DNA of 42,490 nt from Candidatus Avelusimicrobium pullicaecorum (GCA_944322825.1 CALUQD010000001.1:80015-122504); one strand, 5' to 3'; shown: positions 1 to 9,283, counted from the stretch's first letter. Translations and numbers: made by a program. The notes: a model not told the origin generated them from the sequence alone.

Positions 1-677
1 TCCCCGGTAATATGGATGAATTGCCAATTGGACAAGCGTTTGGAAAGTTTGGCCACAATTTCCGCACACGCCGCATTGAGGCCCTTGGCCCCCTGGCTGC
101 CGCCAAAAATAAGCGCGGTGTGTTTGGCCGAGTCCAGCCCTAAGCCTTCCAAAACGGCTGTTTTATCAGGCGTATCGGCAAATTCCCGGCGGATAGGCGT
201 ACTGGTCAGCACGGCGTTTTTGATTTTTTTATTGACCGGCAGCCCCAGCATAAACAAATCGGCAAATTTGCCGCAAATTTGGTTGGATAAGCCCAGCCGG
301 GCGTTGGAATCGTGCACCGCTGTTTTGACCCCGGCAACGTGCGCCATAAACACCAGCGGGAACGAAATATATCCCCCCGTACCGACGGCTACATCCGGCC
401 GGAATTCTTTAATGATGCGGCGGGTTTCCCACAGCGATTTAAAAAATTTCCCCCAAAAGCGCAAATGACGCAGCGGATTAACGGAACGGGGCAGGCCGGT
501 GAAATCGATTTCCCGGTAGCGCAGTTTATGCGTTTCCAACACTTGGGCGGCCGGATCGTTTTTCCGCACGATAAAAAGCACCGCCAGCCCTTGCCTGCGG
601 AGTTCTTTGCCTAAAGCCAACCCCGGATAGAAATGGCCCCCGGTCCCGCCGGAAGCAATTAAAAAGCGTCTGTTCAT
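1..677 (-). CDS. murG: MurG, lipid II-forming GlcNAc transferase (3' end cut by window)
   Basis: Transfers GlcNAc from UDP-GlcNAc to undecaprenyl-pyrophosphoryl-MurNAc-pentapeptide on the inner face of the membrane, giving lipid II. The first 225 residues are visible. The N-terminus carries the glycine-rich loop GGTGGHFYPG (residues 10-19) that in this family contacts the lipid-linked acceptor. FGGSQGAKGLN near residues 190-200 is the start of the donor-binding C-terminal domain. The ATG at 677 lies 4 nt after the ftsW stop, so it is the last visible gene of the dcw unit. The rest of the C-terminal domain lies outside the window. No other family fits this combination of motifs and context. 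Confidence 0.95.
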   Translation of the reverse strand, partial: MNRRFLIASGGTGGHFYPGLALGKELRRQGLAVLFIVRKNDPAAQVLETHKLRYREIDFTGLPRSVNPLRHLRFWGKFFKSLWETRRIIKEFRPDVAVGTGGYISFPLVFMAHVAGVKTAVHDSNARLGLSNQICGKFADLFMLGLPVNKKIKNAVLTSTPIRREFADTPDKTAVLEGLGLDSAKHTALIFGGSQGAKGLNAACAEIVAKLSKRLSNWQFIHITG

Positions 678-681
678 AAAG

Positions 682-1914
682 TTATTTGTTCCTATTTTTA
701 TAATTTGTAATGTCTTCGCGCAGGTTATTTTGGGTATTATCCACTGCGGCCATATTAAGGATAATGCCCATCATTACCAGCGTCATAATAACGGACGACC
801 CGCCGTACGAGAAGAACGGCAAAGCAATCCCTTTGGTAGGCAACAGGCCAACGGCCATCGCCATATTAAAAAATGCCTGCATACAGATGGTAATCGTCAA
901 CCCGAAGATGACCATACTGTGAAACGTCGTTTTGGCTACGCGCGCCAAGCTGATGCCCCGCACCAGCAGCCAACAGAAAAACGCTAAAATCACCACCACG
1001 CGCAGCAGGCCCAGTTCTTCGCACATAATGGAAAAAATAAAGTCCGTATGCGCCGCAGGCAGATATTCCAGTTTCAGTTCGCTGTTTCCCAAGCCTTTGC
1101 CAAACCAGCCGCCCGAGCCTATCGCCAAAAACGACTGCACCAACTGATACCCGCTGCTGCCGGCCTTTTCAAACGGGTTGAGGAACGAAAACAAGCGTTC
1201 CCGCCGATAGGCCACAAATAGCAGTTGGTGAATGATAATGGGCGACACCGCTATTGCCGGAACGGCCAAATGCTTTAGCCGCGCGCCGGCCACCAACAGC
1301 ATAAACACAAATACCGCGCCCATCAGCGTGGGCGTTCCGATGTCTTTTTCGGCCAGGATAAGCGCTAGTGTTACGCCGGCCACCGCCATCGGTTTAATGA
1401 GCAGTTTCCAGTTTTTAGCCAACTTGCCTGAAACATTATTCAAATAATCGGCCACATAAATCACCAGGGTTACTTTGGCAATTTCAGAAGGCTGGAGCTT
1501 AAAAAAGCCAAAGTCGATCCAGCGGTGCACGTTGGCCTGTTCGCGCGTGAACAGTACGGCAACCAACAGCACCCAGGTGACGTACATCAAATTCATCGGT
1601 GAGAAAATTTTAATTTTCTGCAGTTTGTCATACGTCTGCGACAAAAACAGCGCCGCCGCCACGCCCAACATATCAAAAAGAAGCTGCCGTTTAAAAAAAG
1701 ACGTAGAATCAAATGCGCTGGACGAATACGTAAACAAAAGCCCGAACAGCACAAACGCAAACGTAATAAACGCCAGCCGTTTATCCAGCCGCAGGGGCTT
1801 CCATTCTTCCTTCCGGCGGGCGGCAAAAGAATCGCTGTGCCCTTTATAAAGGGTTGGGCTGCGTTTGATGAAATTATTGCGCCGTTTGGGGGCTTTGTTA
1901 AACAACTTGACCAT
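682..1914 (-). CDS. ftsW: FtsW, septal peptidoglycan glycosyltransferase of the SEDS family
   Basis: Polytopic SEDS protein that polymerises lipid II at the septum together with its cognate class B PBP, here the FtsI encoded three genes upstream. It is 410 aa long with a basic cytoplasmic N-terminus of about 40 residues before the first membrane segment. The family signature AHTDFIFSIMCEELGLL and the C-terminal GLLPTKGIALPFFSYGGSS are intact. Location between mraY and murG, not beside mreCD, favours FtsW over RodA. The start is 3 nt after the mraY stop. murD, which commonly sits between mraY and ftsW, is absent. Confidence 0.95.
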   Translation of the reverse strand: MVKLFNKAPKRRNNFIKRSPTLYKGHSDSFAARRKEEWKPLRLDKRLAFITFAFVLFGLLFTYSSSAFDSTSFFKRQLLFDMLGVAAALFLSQTYDKLQKIKIFSPMNLMYVTWVLLVAVLFTREQANVHRWIDFGFFKLQPSEIAKVTLVIYVADYLNNVSGKLAKNWKLLIKPMAVAGVTLALILAEKDIGTPTLMGAVFVFMLLVAGARLKHLAVPAIAVSPIIIHQLLFVAYRRERLFSFLNPFEKAGSSGYQLVQSFLAIGSGGWFGKGLGNSELKLEYLPAAHTDFIFSIMCEELGLLRVVVILAFFCWLLVRGISLARVAKTTFHSMVIFGLTITICMQAFFNMAMAVGLLPTKGIALPFFSYGGSSVIMTLVMMGIILNMAAVDNTQNNLREDITNYKNRNK

Positions 1915-1917
1915 ACG

Positions 1918-3003
1918 TTACCTGATTTTTAAGGACGCCAACGCCAACAGCATCAACATTGCGCCCACAATCCAAAACCGTACAATTACTTTCGGTTCCG
2001 GCACGCCCAACAATTCAAAATGGTGGTGAATGGGCGCCATTTTAAAAAGCCGTTTGCCGTGCGTCAGTTTAAAGTATCCCATTTGCAGCATTACGGAGAG
2101 TGTTTCCAATACAAAAATACCGCCCGCAATCGGCAGCAACAGTTCTTGCTTGACGCATAAAGCCGCCGTGCCGATTACACCGCCTAAAAACAGCGAGCTC
2201 GTATCGCCCATAAACACCTGGGCGGGATAGGCGTTAAACCACAAGAACCCCGCACACGCCCCAATCAGCGCGCCCATAAAGACGGTAATTTCCCCCGCCC
2301 CCGGCACATAGATGATTTTTAAGTAATCGGCAAAATTGACGTTTCCCGCCAGATACGCCACAATCGCATATGTAGCCGCCGTAAACACCATACACCCGCT
2401 GGCCAGACCATCCAGGCCGTCCGTCAGGTTCGTGGCGTTGGAGGAACCGACGATGACCAACATCGCAAACGCAAAATAAAACACCGATAAATCGATAAAC
2501 ATCTTGCTCATATACGGGATAATCAGCGAGGTGGCATACTCCCCGTTGGGCGGGTTCATCGCCAAATACCCTACCACCACGATAGCGGTAAACAGTTGGA
2601 TGGCCAGCTTGATGGAGGATTTCATCCCTTCCGGGTTCTTTTTTACCAACTTGGTATAGTCGTCCATTACGCCGGCAATTCCCAACGTAACCGTGGTAAA
2701 CAGCAACAGCCAAATATAATTGCTGTCCCACCGGGCCCACAGCAGTACGCTTAGCACCAGGCTGACAAAAATCAACAGCCCCCCCATCGTAGGCGTTCCG
2801 CTTTTGGATAAATGGGAGGCCGGGCCGTATTCGCGTTCAATCTGCTGGATTTTGTAGGAACGCAATTTGGCCACCACTTTCGGCCCAATGAGCAGCGTCA
2901 GCAAAAACGACGTTACAATCGCCGCGCCGGTGCGGAAGGTGATGTAGCTAAAGATGTTTAGGAAGCTGAAATCATTCGTAAACAGCGAGAGGTAATATAA
3001 CAT
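1918..3003 (-). CDS. mraY: MraY, phospho-MurNAc-pentapeptide translocase
   Basis: Integral membrane enzyme that joins UDP-MurNAc-pentapeptide to undecaprenyl phosphate to make lipid I. It is 361 aa, the usual length. Motifs in order: GTPTMGG (69-75), DDYTKL with the aspartate pair at 114-115, NLTDGLDGLASG (192-203), FMGDTSS (264-270) and PIHHHFELLG starting at residue 324. These hold the conserved acidic and histidine residues around the Mg2+ site. An AAGGAG-type ribosome site overlaps the end of murF, whose stop is 5 nt upstream. Confidence 0.97.
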   Translation of the reverse strand: MLYYLSLFTNDFSFLNIFSYITFRTGAAIVTSFLLTLLIGPKVVAKLRSYKIQQIEREYGPASHLSKSGTPTMGGLLIFVSLVLSVLLWARWDSNYIWLLLFTTVTLGIAGVMDDYTKLVKKNPEGMKSSIKLAIQLFTAIVVVGYLAMNPPNGEYATSLIIPYMSKMFIDLSVFYFAFAMLVIVGSSNATNLTDGLDGLASGCMVFTAATYAIVAYLAGNVNFADYLKIIYVPGAGEITVFMGALIGACAGFLWFNAYPAQVFMGDTSSLFLGGVIGTAALCVKQELLLPIAGGIFVLETLSVMLQMGYFKLTHGKRLFKMAPIHHHFELLGVPEPKVIVRFWIVGAMLMLLALASLKIR

Positions 3004-3008
3004 TTTGT

Positions 3009-4352
3009 CTAAATCTCCTTGAGGATATTTTCAAAATTCATCGAGCGCGACGCTTTGACCAAGCACGTGCCGCCTTTTTTAAGGACGGCGGAAAGATCTT
3101 TCGTCCAGCCCGCCGGAGTAGGAGCATAAAACGCTTTTACGCCGGGCGCCGCCTTTAATTTTTCGTAGGCGTATTTCATCTCCGGTCCGGCCAAAAAAGC
3201 ATATTCCACGCCGTTATCCAACACTTGGCGCGCCACCAGCCGGTGGTATTCTTTGGATGAATCACCCAATTCCTTCATATCGCCCAGCACCGCCACGCGC
3301 GGTTTGGAAATTTCGCGTCCTAAAATTTCCAATGCGTTTTGCATACTGGCTGGATTGGCGTTGTAGCAATCCAAAATAAATTCCACGCCCTTTTGATGCA
3401 TCCGCTCCAAGCGCATCGGCATAGGCGTATAGTTTAGGAATCCTTTTTTGACGTTATCCATATACAGCCCCAGCGCAATGGCCGCCGCGGCCGCCGCGGC
3501 CGCGTTTAGCTTGTCGTGGTGTTCCAGTTTCAGGTCCAGCATATACGCTTCGCCTTTGTAGGTAAAGGAAAATTTTTCCGTTTCCAAAATCTGCAAGTCC
3601 GCCCCCGGGTGAAACCCGAACGAAATGCGTTTGCCTTTAAATTCCGTATTCAAACGGCACAGCATTTTATCATCGGCATTATACACCAGCGTTCCGCCGA
3701 AATTAAGGCATTTGGCGATTTCGGTTTTGGTTTTATAAACGGTTTCCAAATCGTGGAAAAATTCCAAGTGCGCGGCCGATACGTTGGTAATTACCGCCAC
3801 GTCCGGCACCGCCAGAGAAGCGGTTTCTTCGATATCGCCGGGGTGAGAAGCCCCCAGCTCAAAAATGCCGTATTTGTGCTTGGGCTGGATTTCCAACAGC
3901 GAAAACGGCACCCCAAATTGGTTGTTAAAATTGCCCATATTGGCCGTCGTTTCGCCGGCCGTTTCGCAAATGGCGCGCAGCATTTGTTTGGTGGTGCTTT
4001 TGCCGTTGGAACCGGTGATGGCGGCCACCTTCAGCGTGCTGTTGACGCGGTGGTATTTTGCCAACGCCTGTAAGGCTTTTAACGAATCGTCCACCAGCAG
4101 GAAGGACGCGTCCGCATTTTTAGGAAGTTCAAACCCTTTTTCCGCCAATACGACGGCTGCGCCTTTTTTCAGTACATCGGGGATAAACTGGCGCGCATCG
4201 TGGTTTTTGCCTTTTAACGCAATAAACGCATCGCCGGGGCGGATAACGCGGGAATCCGTAACAAAAGAAGTCACCTTTGTTTTGGGAGCGGAGGAAATCA
4301 GTTCCGCACCGGTAATTTTCGCTATTTTGCTGAGGGTTAAATCAAGTTTCAT
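3009..4352 (-). CDS. murF: MurF, UDP-MurNAc-tripeptide:D-Ala-D-Ala ligase
   Basis: Cytoplasmic ATP-dependent Mur ligase that adds D-Ala-D-Ala to the UDP-MurNAc tripeptide. It is 447 aa. The P-loop reads TGSNGKST (113-120). FNNQFGVPFSLLE, and NPASMQNALEIL in the C-terminal region, are MurF-type rather than MurE-type sequences. A run of eight alanines (about 282-289) is encoded by an unusually GC-rich stretch near 3485-3505. Strong SD AAGGAG lies 5 nt before the ATG. It follows ftsI directly; murE, usually found there, is missing from this cluster. Confidence 0.93.
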   Translation of the reverse strand: MKLDLTLSKIAKITGAELISSAPKTKVTSFVTDSRVIRPGDAFIALKGKNHDARQFIPDVLKKGAAVVLAEKGFELPKNADASFLLVDDSLKALQALAKYHRVNSTLKVAAITGSNGKSTTKQMLRAICETAGETTANMGNFNNQFGVPFSLLEIQPKHKYGIFELGASHPGDIEETASLAVPDVAVITNVSAAHLEFFHDLETVYKTKTEIAKCLNFGGTLVYNADDKMLCRLNTEFKGKRISFGFHPGADLQILETEKFSFTYKGEAYMLDLKLEHHDKLNAAAAAAAAIALGLYMDNVKKGFLNYTPMPMRLERMHQKGVEFILDCYNANPASMQNALEILGREISKPRVAVLGDMKELGDSSKEYHRLVARQVLDNGVEYAFLAGPEMKYAYEKLKAAPGVKAFYAPTPAGWTKDLSAVLKKGGTCLVKASRSMNFENILKEI

Positions 4353-4382
4353 ACATACTCCTTACCAAAATCAAATCGTTTA

Positions 4383-6080
4383 TTAAAAATCCAACTGGTC
4401 CGGCGCTACGCCTTTCATTGCCAGCATCCGCTCCATAATTTCCTTAAACACCGGGGCCGCCGCTGTGCCGCCAAAACTGTATTTGCCCGGATTATCCAAA
4501 ACAACCAGCACGGTAAACTGCGGGTCGGACACGGGGGCAAACCCGCAGAACGAAGCCACGTGGCTGCGTTTGGCGTAGCCGCCTTCTTTGCTTAATTTTT
4601 CGGCTGTACCCGTTTTGCCGGCCACCTGGTAGCCGGTTATTTGCGCCCGCTTGCCGGAGCCGACTTCCACCACGCTTTGGAGGACTTTTTTCATTACGTC
4701 CGATGTTTCCTGCTTGATGACGCGGCGGATTTTAACCGGCTTGGATTTCTTTTCCACTTTTCCGCCGGCGTATTCAATACGGTCCACGATATGCGGCTGC
4801 ATTAAAATCCCTCCGTTGGCGACGGCCGAATAAGCGTTAATCAGCTGGATGGGCGTGACGGCCACGCCATAGCCGTAGCCTTTGGTGGCGGTGTCGACTT
4901 TGGTCCATTTGCTAAAATGCGGCAAATTGCCCTTAGACTCGCCGTTAAAGTTGATGTCCGTTTTGGTGCCGAAGCCAAAACCCTTGATATAGTAAAACAG
5001 ATTTTTGGCCCCCAGCTCCAGGGCGATTTTCCCCGCCCCGATGTTAGAGGACAGCTGCATAATTTCGGGAATGGACAAAAAATCTTTTTTATGCTGATTG
5101 TCGTGCACCACCACCCCGCGGGCGATTTCCCACTTGCGTCCGTCCATATCAATACTGTCCGTTACCCGCACCACGCCCGCATCGAGCGCAGAGGAAATGG
5201 CAATCGTTTTGAACGTGGAACCCGGTTCGTACGTAAATTGGAACGCCAGCGATTGCCCGTCTTTGACCGGGTACGACGCCGCCGCCAAAATTTTGCCCGT
5301 TTTGGTTTCTTGCACCACCGCGATGGCGTGTTCCACGCCGCCAACGTCTTCCACCGCTTTTTTTAATGCGTTTTCGGCGTAGAATTGGGCCACGGCGTCA
5401 ATGGTTAAATAGACGTTGGCCACGGAAAGTTCTTCTTTAAGTTTCCGGTCGTAAATAATTTCGCCGCGGCGGGCGCGTTTGGCGCGTTTTTTGCTGATAT
5501 CCTGGCTGAGTTCCCGATTGTACATTTGTTCAATGCCGGACAAGCCGTAATTCTTGGAATTGGACGCGCCCACGATATCAAGCGCACTGTTCCCATACGG
5601 GTGGATGCGTTCATATTCCGGCGTTAGTTCCAGCCCCTGCCCCAGGCGGGTGCGCAGAATTTGCGAAATTTTAATGTATTTATCCGGCTTGATTTTTTTA
5701 GCGATAAAAAAGAAGTTCCCGGAACGGTTCCATTTAGTTAAAATCTGTTTTTTGCCCATTCCCAACGTTTCAGCCAAGAACGCCACCGTTTTGCTTTTGT
5801 CTTGCACGTAGCGTTTGTTGACGCCGCAGGAATGGGTGCGCACCGATTCGGCCAGTTCGCGGCCGTTTATATCCAAGATTTTGCCGCGCAGGCGGTCCTC
5901 GGCCAGGTAATTGTAGATGGCGCGTTCGGCTTTGGAGGAAAATTCTTCATACAAAAACGTTTGCATATAGAACAGCCGCCCGAAAATCACCAAAGGCGCC
6001 AGCAAAATAATCATCCCCGCCACGCGCATACGGCTTTTGACGTTGAACACAAACGGAGAATTAGCGGGTTTTTTAAACAT
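4383..6080 (-). CDS. ftsI: FtsI / PBP3-type class B transpeptidase
   Basis: Septal D,D-transpeptidase that cross-links peptidoglycan made by FtsW. It is 565 aa, with a short cytoplasmic N-terminus, one membrane segment (about 18-38), a PBP dimerisation/pedestal region containing RGKILDINGRELA, and a C-terminal transpeptidase domain. The three active-site boxes are intact: STFK with Ser288, SSN (344-346) and KTGTAEK (489-495). It starts 2 nt after the ftsL stop and ends 30 nt before murF. Position between ftsL and murF in the dcw cluster fixes it as FtsI rather than the elongation PBP2. No PASTA repeats are present. Confidence 0.94.
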   Translation of the reverse strand: MFKKPANSPFVFNVKSRMRVAGMIILLAPLVIFGRLFYMQTFLYEEFSSKAERAIYNYLAEDRLRGKILDINGRELAESVRTHSCGVNKRYVQDKSKTVAFLAETLGMGKKQILTKWNRSGNFFFIAKKIKPDKYIKISQILRTRLGQGLELTPEYERIHPYGNSALDIVGASNSKNYGLSGIEQMYNRELSQDISKKRAKRARRGEIIYDRKLKEELSVANVYLTIDAVAQFYAENALKKAVEDVGGVEHAIAVVQETKTGKILAAASYPVKDGQSLAFQFTYEPGSTFKTIAISSALDAGVVRVTDSIDMDGRKWEIARGVVVHDNQHKKDFLSIPEIMQLSSNIGAGKIALELGAKNLFYYIKGFGFGTKTDINFNGESKGNLPHFSKWTKVDTATKGYGYGVAVTPIQLINAYSAVANGGILMQPHIVDRIEYAGGKVEKKSKPVKIRRVIKQETSDVMKKVLQSVVEVGSGKRAQITGYQVAGKTGTAEKLSKEGGYAKRSHVASFCGFAPVSDPQFTVLVVLDNPGKYSFGGTAAAPVFKEIMERMLAMKGVAPDQLDF

Positions 6081-6082
6081 AG

Positions 6083-6340
6083 TTATTTATCTTCCAACAC
6101 CACAATTTCGTGCGGTTTAGCCGGCACCATTCCCAATTTTTCCTGCGCCAAGCGGGTGATGTTTTCCGGGCTGGACAGGCGGGATATTTCCAACTGCAAA
6201 TACTGGTTGCGGGCTTCTTTTACTTCCACCTCGTTTTGCAGTTGACTGATCGTACGGCCCGAGCGGTTGATTTCAATGCGCATCATCACCACTCCAAAAC
6301 CAAATAAAGCAATCACAAAAACAATACCAAAGAGTTTCAT
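6083..6340 (-). CDS. ftsL: FtsL-like divisome protein
   Basis: Small bitopic protein of 85 aa: one membrane helix (about 3-20), then a coiled coil (about 25-60), then ITRLAQEKLGMVPAKPHEIV, which resembles the conserved tail of FtsL/FtsB-type proteins. In other bacteria FtsL forms a complex with FtsB and FtsQ that activates FtsWI. The gene lies exactly where ftsL belongs, between rsmH and ftsI. Its ATG overlaps the rsmH stop by one base (TAATG), suggesting translational coupling. FtsL and FtsB are hard to tell apart by sequence; position decides. Confidence 0.85.
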   Translation of the reverse strand: MKLFGIVFVIALFGFGVVMMRIEINRSGRTISQLQNEVEVKEARNQYLQLEISRLSSPENITRLAQEKLGMVPAKPHEIVVLEDK

Positions 6341-7227
6341 TATTTCATCCTTTCTATCACCCGCAGTTTGGCGCTGCGTGCCCGCCGGTTTTGCCGGACT
6401 TCGTCATACTGGGGCGAAAGCGCGTGCTTGTTGACCAACCGCCACGCGCCCGATTTGGCTAGTTCCTTAAAACGGTTTTTGACCAACCGGTCCTCCAGCG
6501 AATGGAACGTCAGCACGGCGGCGCGCCCGCCGGGTTTAATGATTTTTTCCAAAGCGTCTAAGGCTTGCTGGACGTTTTCCAGCTCCTGGTTGCAGGCAAT
6601 ACGCAGCGCCTGGAATGTTTGCGTAGCCGGGTGCGTTTTGCCGCGTTTGCCGCCGTACACACCTGCTACGATTTGGGCCAACTGCTGGGTGGTGGTTATT
6701 TCCCCCTGCCGCCGCGCCTGCATAATGGCCAGTGCAATCGGCGTGGCGTTGCGTTCTTCGCCATACTCTTTTAAAATCCGTTCCAGCTCGCCCATTGGCC
6801 AAGTGTTCACAATTACCGCCGCGCTGAGCGGGTTTTGCTGGTCAAAACGCATATCCAGCGGCCCATCGTGCAGAATGCTGAACCCGCGGGCCGGGTTATC
6901 CAACTGGTAGGAGCTTAAGCCCAAATCAAACAACGCGCCGTCGGCGCCTTCCAGCCCTAAATTTTTTAATTCCTGCGGGGCCTGGGTATAGCTGGCGTGA
7001 AAAACCGTCAGCCGCGGGTCATTGACGCGCTCAACAGCCATACGCAGGGCTTCGGCGTCTTTATCAAACCCCAAAATACGCGCCTGGGCGTTTAGGCGGT
7101 TTAAAAAGAATTTAGTATGCCCGCCCAAGCCTAACGTGCCGTCCACATACACCCCGCCGGGGTTTAACAGCAACATATCGGCTATTTGGGCAGCCATAAT
7201 GGGAATATGCACCCACGTTTCATTCAT
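6340..7227 (-). CDS. rsmH: RsmH (MraW), 16S rRNA C1402 N4-methyltransferase
   Basis: SAM-dependent methyltransferase acting on cytosine 1402 of 16S rRNA in the decoding site. It is 295 aa. The N-terminus VHIPIMAAQIADML and the SAM-binding YVDGTLGLGGHT motif are typical, followed by GALFDLGLSSYQLDNPARGFS and a C-terminal FHSLEDRLVKNRF. RsmH is the normal leading gene of the dcw cluster, and ftsL follows. Its start overlaps the stop of the upstream metallopeptidase gene by one base (TGATG). mraZ, which often precedes rsmH, is not present. Confidence 0.96.
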   Translation of the reverse strand: MNETWVHIPIMAAQIADMLLLNPGGVYVDGTLGLGGHTKFFLNRLNAQARILGFDKDAEALRMAVERVNDPRLTVFHASYTQAPQELKNLGLEGADGALFDLGLSSYQLDNPARGFSILHDGPLDMRFDQQNPLSAAVIVNTWPMGELERILKEYGEERNATPIALAIMQARRQGEITTTQQLAQIVAGVYGGKRGKTHPATQTFQALRIACNQELENVQQALDALEKIIKPGGRAAVLTFHSLEDRLVKNRFKELAKSGAWRLVNKHALSPQYDEVRQNRRARSAKLRVIERMK

Positions 7228-8636
7228 CAGCCAAATCCCCCTTTGTAACCGTTGGTCGGAACCAATTTCAGCTTATTGATTTTGGTCTTTTGCGGAGCCG
7301 GTTTAGCGGCCGGTTTTGGGGCCGCGGACGGATTTGGCTCCGGTTTAGACGGCGCCGTTGGCACACGGTCGGTTGTTATACTGGCGGCAGAAACCGTGCC
7401 GGTGGAAACGGTTTTGGCAGACGGTTTTTTAGAACTGGCCTGTAAAATTTTTCCTTCCTCGTATGCTTTTTGCAAATCGTGCCTCCAGACGTTTTCCAAT
7501 ACGCTTATTCTGTTAAAAGGCATTCCATAAGCGCGGTAAAGCGCTTGGTGCAGCGGGGTTTTCGCTTTTAGTTCATTACACATCCGGTAAAATTCGTCCC
7601 GGGTGCGGGTTTTGAGCAAGTAAGCCACTACACTGTAAGCCTGCGTGTACCAAAGTTCGGCCTGTTGGGTGGAATAATTGCTTAAATCTTCGGCTTCGGT
7701 CATTTCTTCGAACGGGATATATTCCCCTTTCAAAATCCGGCGCAGACTGCGGTCCACCCAGCCGGGTTTTTCCTTGGTGGTGGTGATTTGCATATAGACG
7801 GCCATCCCCTCCGAAAGCCACAGCGGCGAAATGGTAGGCAGGAAATAACCGTCAAAATACAAATGCGTCAGCTCGTGTACGGAAAGCGGGTAAAAACTGT
7901 TGCTTTCAATTACGTACATCGTATCCGACTGTAAATTGGAGGACGCCCCCGACCACGCCGGCCGTTTGGTATATTTCATATAGCTGTCTTTCTGTCCAAA
8001 AAGCATTACCAAAATTTTGTTGGGTTTGATGATAATTGTAAAAGGCGTCAAATCCAACATCAAATTGCCGTGGATATTATCCAGCACCGTCTTGATGGTA
8101 GGAGTGACGGGGTATTTTTCCCGGTAGATTAAATAGTTAAATGTATCGGCGGTGAAAAAACCGGGCGGCGGCGGCAGCCAGCGCACTTTTTGGGCAGCGT
8201 TTTGCGGACGGTATGCCTGGACGGGCAAATCGTCTATCTTATCTTCGGGCGCGTTAGCGGCCAAATGGGAGATGTTTTCCAAACCGGAAATCATTTGCTT
8301 AAATTCTTTTTCGTCGTTTTCCGGTTCCTGGGCATTCGGTTCTTTTTTAGCTTCGGCATTCGCTTGGCGGGTAGGCGGGAGGGATATATCCGGGCGCAGT
8401 TCGCGCGCGCGGCCGCGTTCGTCATCGTCCGTTTCCGCCGGCGCCAAAACCGGCACGGTTTTGGGTTCTGCGGGCTTGGGCGCGGCGGGTTTGATGACGT
8501 CTTGGCGCGGCGTATCGGAAAACAAATCTTTCATCATTTCTTTTGGATTTAAGCCAAACGAACGCAATAGCGGCGGCGTGATTAACACAGCCGCTAATAG
8601 CCACAAAAAGAAAACCAGTTTTTTAACCGTATTCAT
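7227..8636 (-). CDS. Membrane-anchored gluzincin metallopeptidase (peptidase MA-like), unknown substrate
   Basis: 469 aa. Residues about 5-22 form a signal anchor or signal peptide. Residues 45-120 are a Pro/Ala/Glu-rich linker, and the C-terminus (about 405-469) is another Pro/Ala/Lys-rich tail. The centre is a zinc-protease domain with HELTH at 254-258 and a downstream Glu in LSEGMAVYMQ (Glu276), the H-E-x-x-H plus E arrangement of peptidase MA-like gluzincins. It should act outside the cytoplasm. It overlaps rsmG by 4 nt (ATGA) and rsmH by 1 nt, so it is an integral member of the rRNA-modification/cell-division operon. The substrate is unknown; a role in the envelope or at the division site is inference from context. 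Confidence 0.8.
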   Translation of the reverse strand: MNTVKKLVFFLWLLAAVLITPPLLRSFGLNPKEMMKDLFSDTPRQDVIKPAAPKPAEPKTVPVLAPAETDDDERGRARELRPDISLPPTRQANAEAKKEPNAQEPENDEKEFKQMISGLENISHLAANAPEDKIDDLPVQAYRPQNAAQKVRWLPPPPGFFTADTFNYLIYREKYPVTPTIKTVLDNIHGNLMLDLTPFTIIIKPNKILVMLFGQKDSYMKYTKRPAWSGASSNLQSDTMYVIESNSFYPLSVHELTHLYFDGYFLPTISPLWLSEGMAVYMQITTTKEKPGWVDRSLRRILKGEYIPFEEMTEAEDLSNYSTQQAELWYTQAYSVVAYLLKTRTRDEFYRMCNELKAKTPLHQALYRAYGMPFNRISVLENVWRHDLQKAYEEGKILQASSKKPSAKTVSTGTVSAASITTDRVPTAPSKPEPNPSAAPKPAAKPAPQKTKINKLKLVPTNGYKGGFG

Positions 8637-9283
8637 TTTTCGCTTTTTTCAAACAAAGCCAAATGGCGCTTTTTATTGTCGCACGGCAACGTATAGCGTT
8701 CCACGCCCAGGAGCACCCCTCCGCATGCGGCAACGTCGCAGTCCTGCGTTTGCGGGTTTTCCCCCTGGAAGGCGATAAACACGCCCTCCGGCTTAACCGC
8801 ACCTAGACAAATGGCCAAAATATCGGGCAGCTGCCCCATAGCGCGTTCGGTTAAAAAATCAAAGGCAAATTTAGTCCCCTGTCCCAAACGCACTTGTTTT
8901 ACTTTGGCGTTTTTCAACCCTAACTGCAAAATTGCCCAATTCATAAAAGAGCAACGTTTTTCAATGCTTTCAATCAGCGTGACTTCCGCCTGTTCCAGCG
9001 CAATGGCCGCCGTCAGGCCGATATATCCAGCCCCGGCGCCGGCGTCCGCCACTTGGGGGTGTTCAATCCCCTTGACGTGCGCCATCGCGTTTATTTTGGC
9101 GGCGGCGGTGAGGCCGTCGCAAATATGGCGGGATAAAATTTCCTCCAGCCCGCTTACGCTGGTTAAATTCAAAAAATCTTTTTTCTCCCATACTAGCTGT
9201 GCATAGCGAACCAGCGCATCCGCCTGCTTGGGCGAAAGCGTCAGCCCCAGTCCGGCCGCAAAGCTAACGAGCTGCTCTTGCAT
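8633..9283 (-). CDS. rsmG: RsmG (GidB), 16S rRNA G527 N7-methyltransferase
   Basis: 216 aa SAM-dependent methyltransferase for G527 of 16S rRNA. The family features are visible: KDFLNLTSVSGLEEILSRH, the SAM-binding DAGAGAGYIGLTAAI, and the later region around FLTERAMGQLPDI. The classic GSGAGFPG motif appears here as GAGAGYIG, a modest variation. The gene overlaps the 3' end of mnmG by 20 nt and the next gene by 4 nt. The mnmE-mnmG-rsmG order is the ancestral one near rpmH in many bacteria. Confidence 0.92.
   Translation of the reverse strand: MQEQLVSFAAGLGLTLSPKQADALVRYAQLVWEKKDFLNLTSVSGLEEILSRHICDGLTAAAKINAMAHVKGIEHPQVADAGAGAGYIGLTAAIALEQAEVTLIESIEKRCSFMNWAILQLGLKNAKVKQVRLGQGTKFAFDFLTERAMGQLPDILAICLGAVKPEGVFIAFQGENPQTQDCDVAACGGVLLGVERYTLPCDNKKRHLALFEKSEK

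Noticed and set aside
3516-4073. Long reading frames antisense to murF, mnmG, jag, yidC and aspS
   Set aside because: They follow the codon pattern of the real genes on the opposite strand, lack SDs and give compositionally odd proteins without domains.
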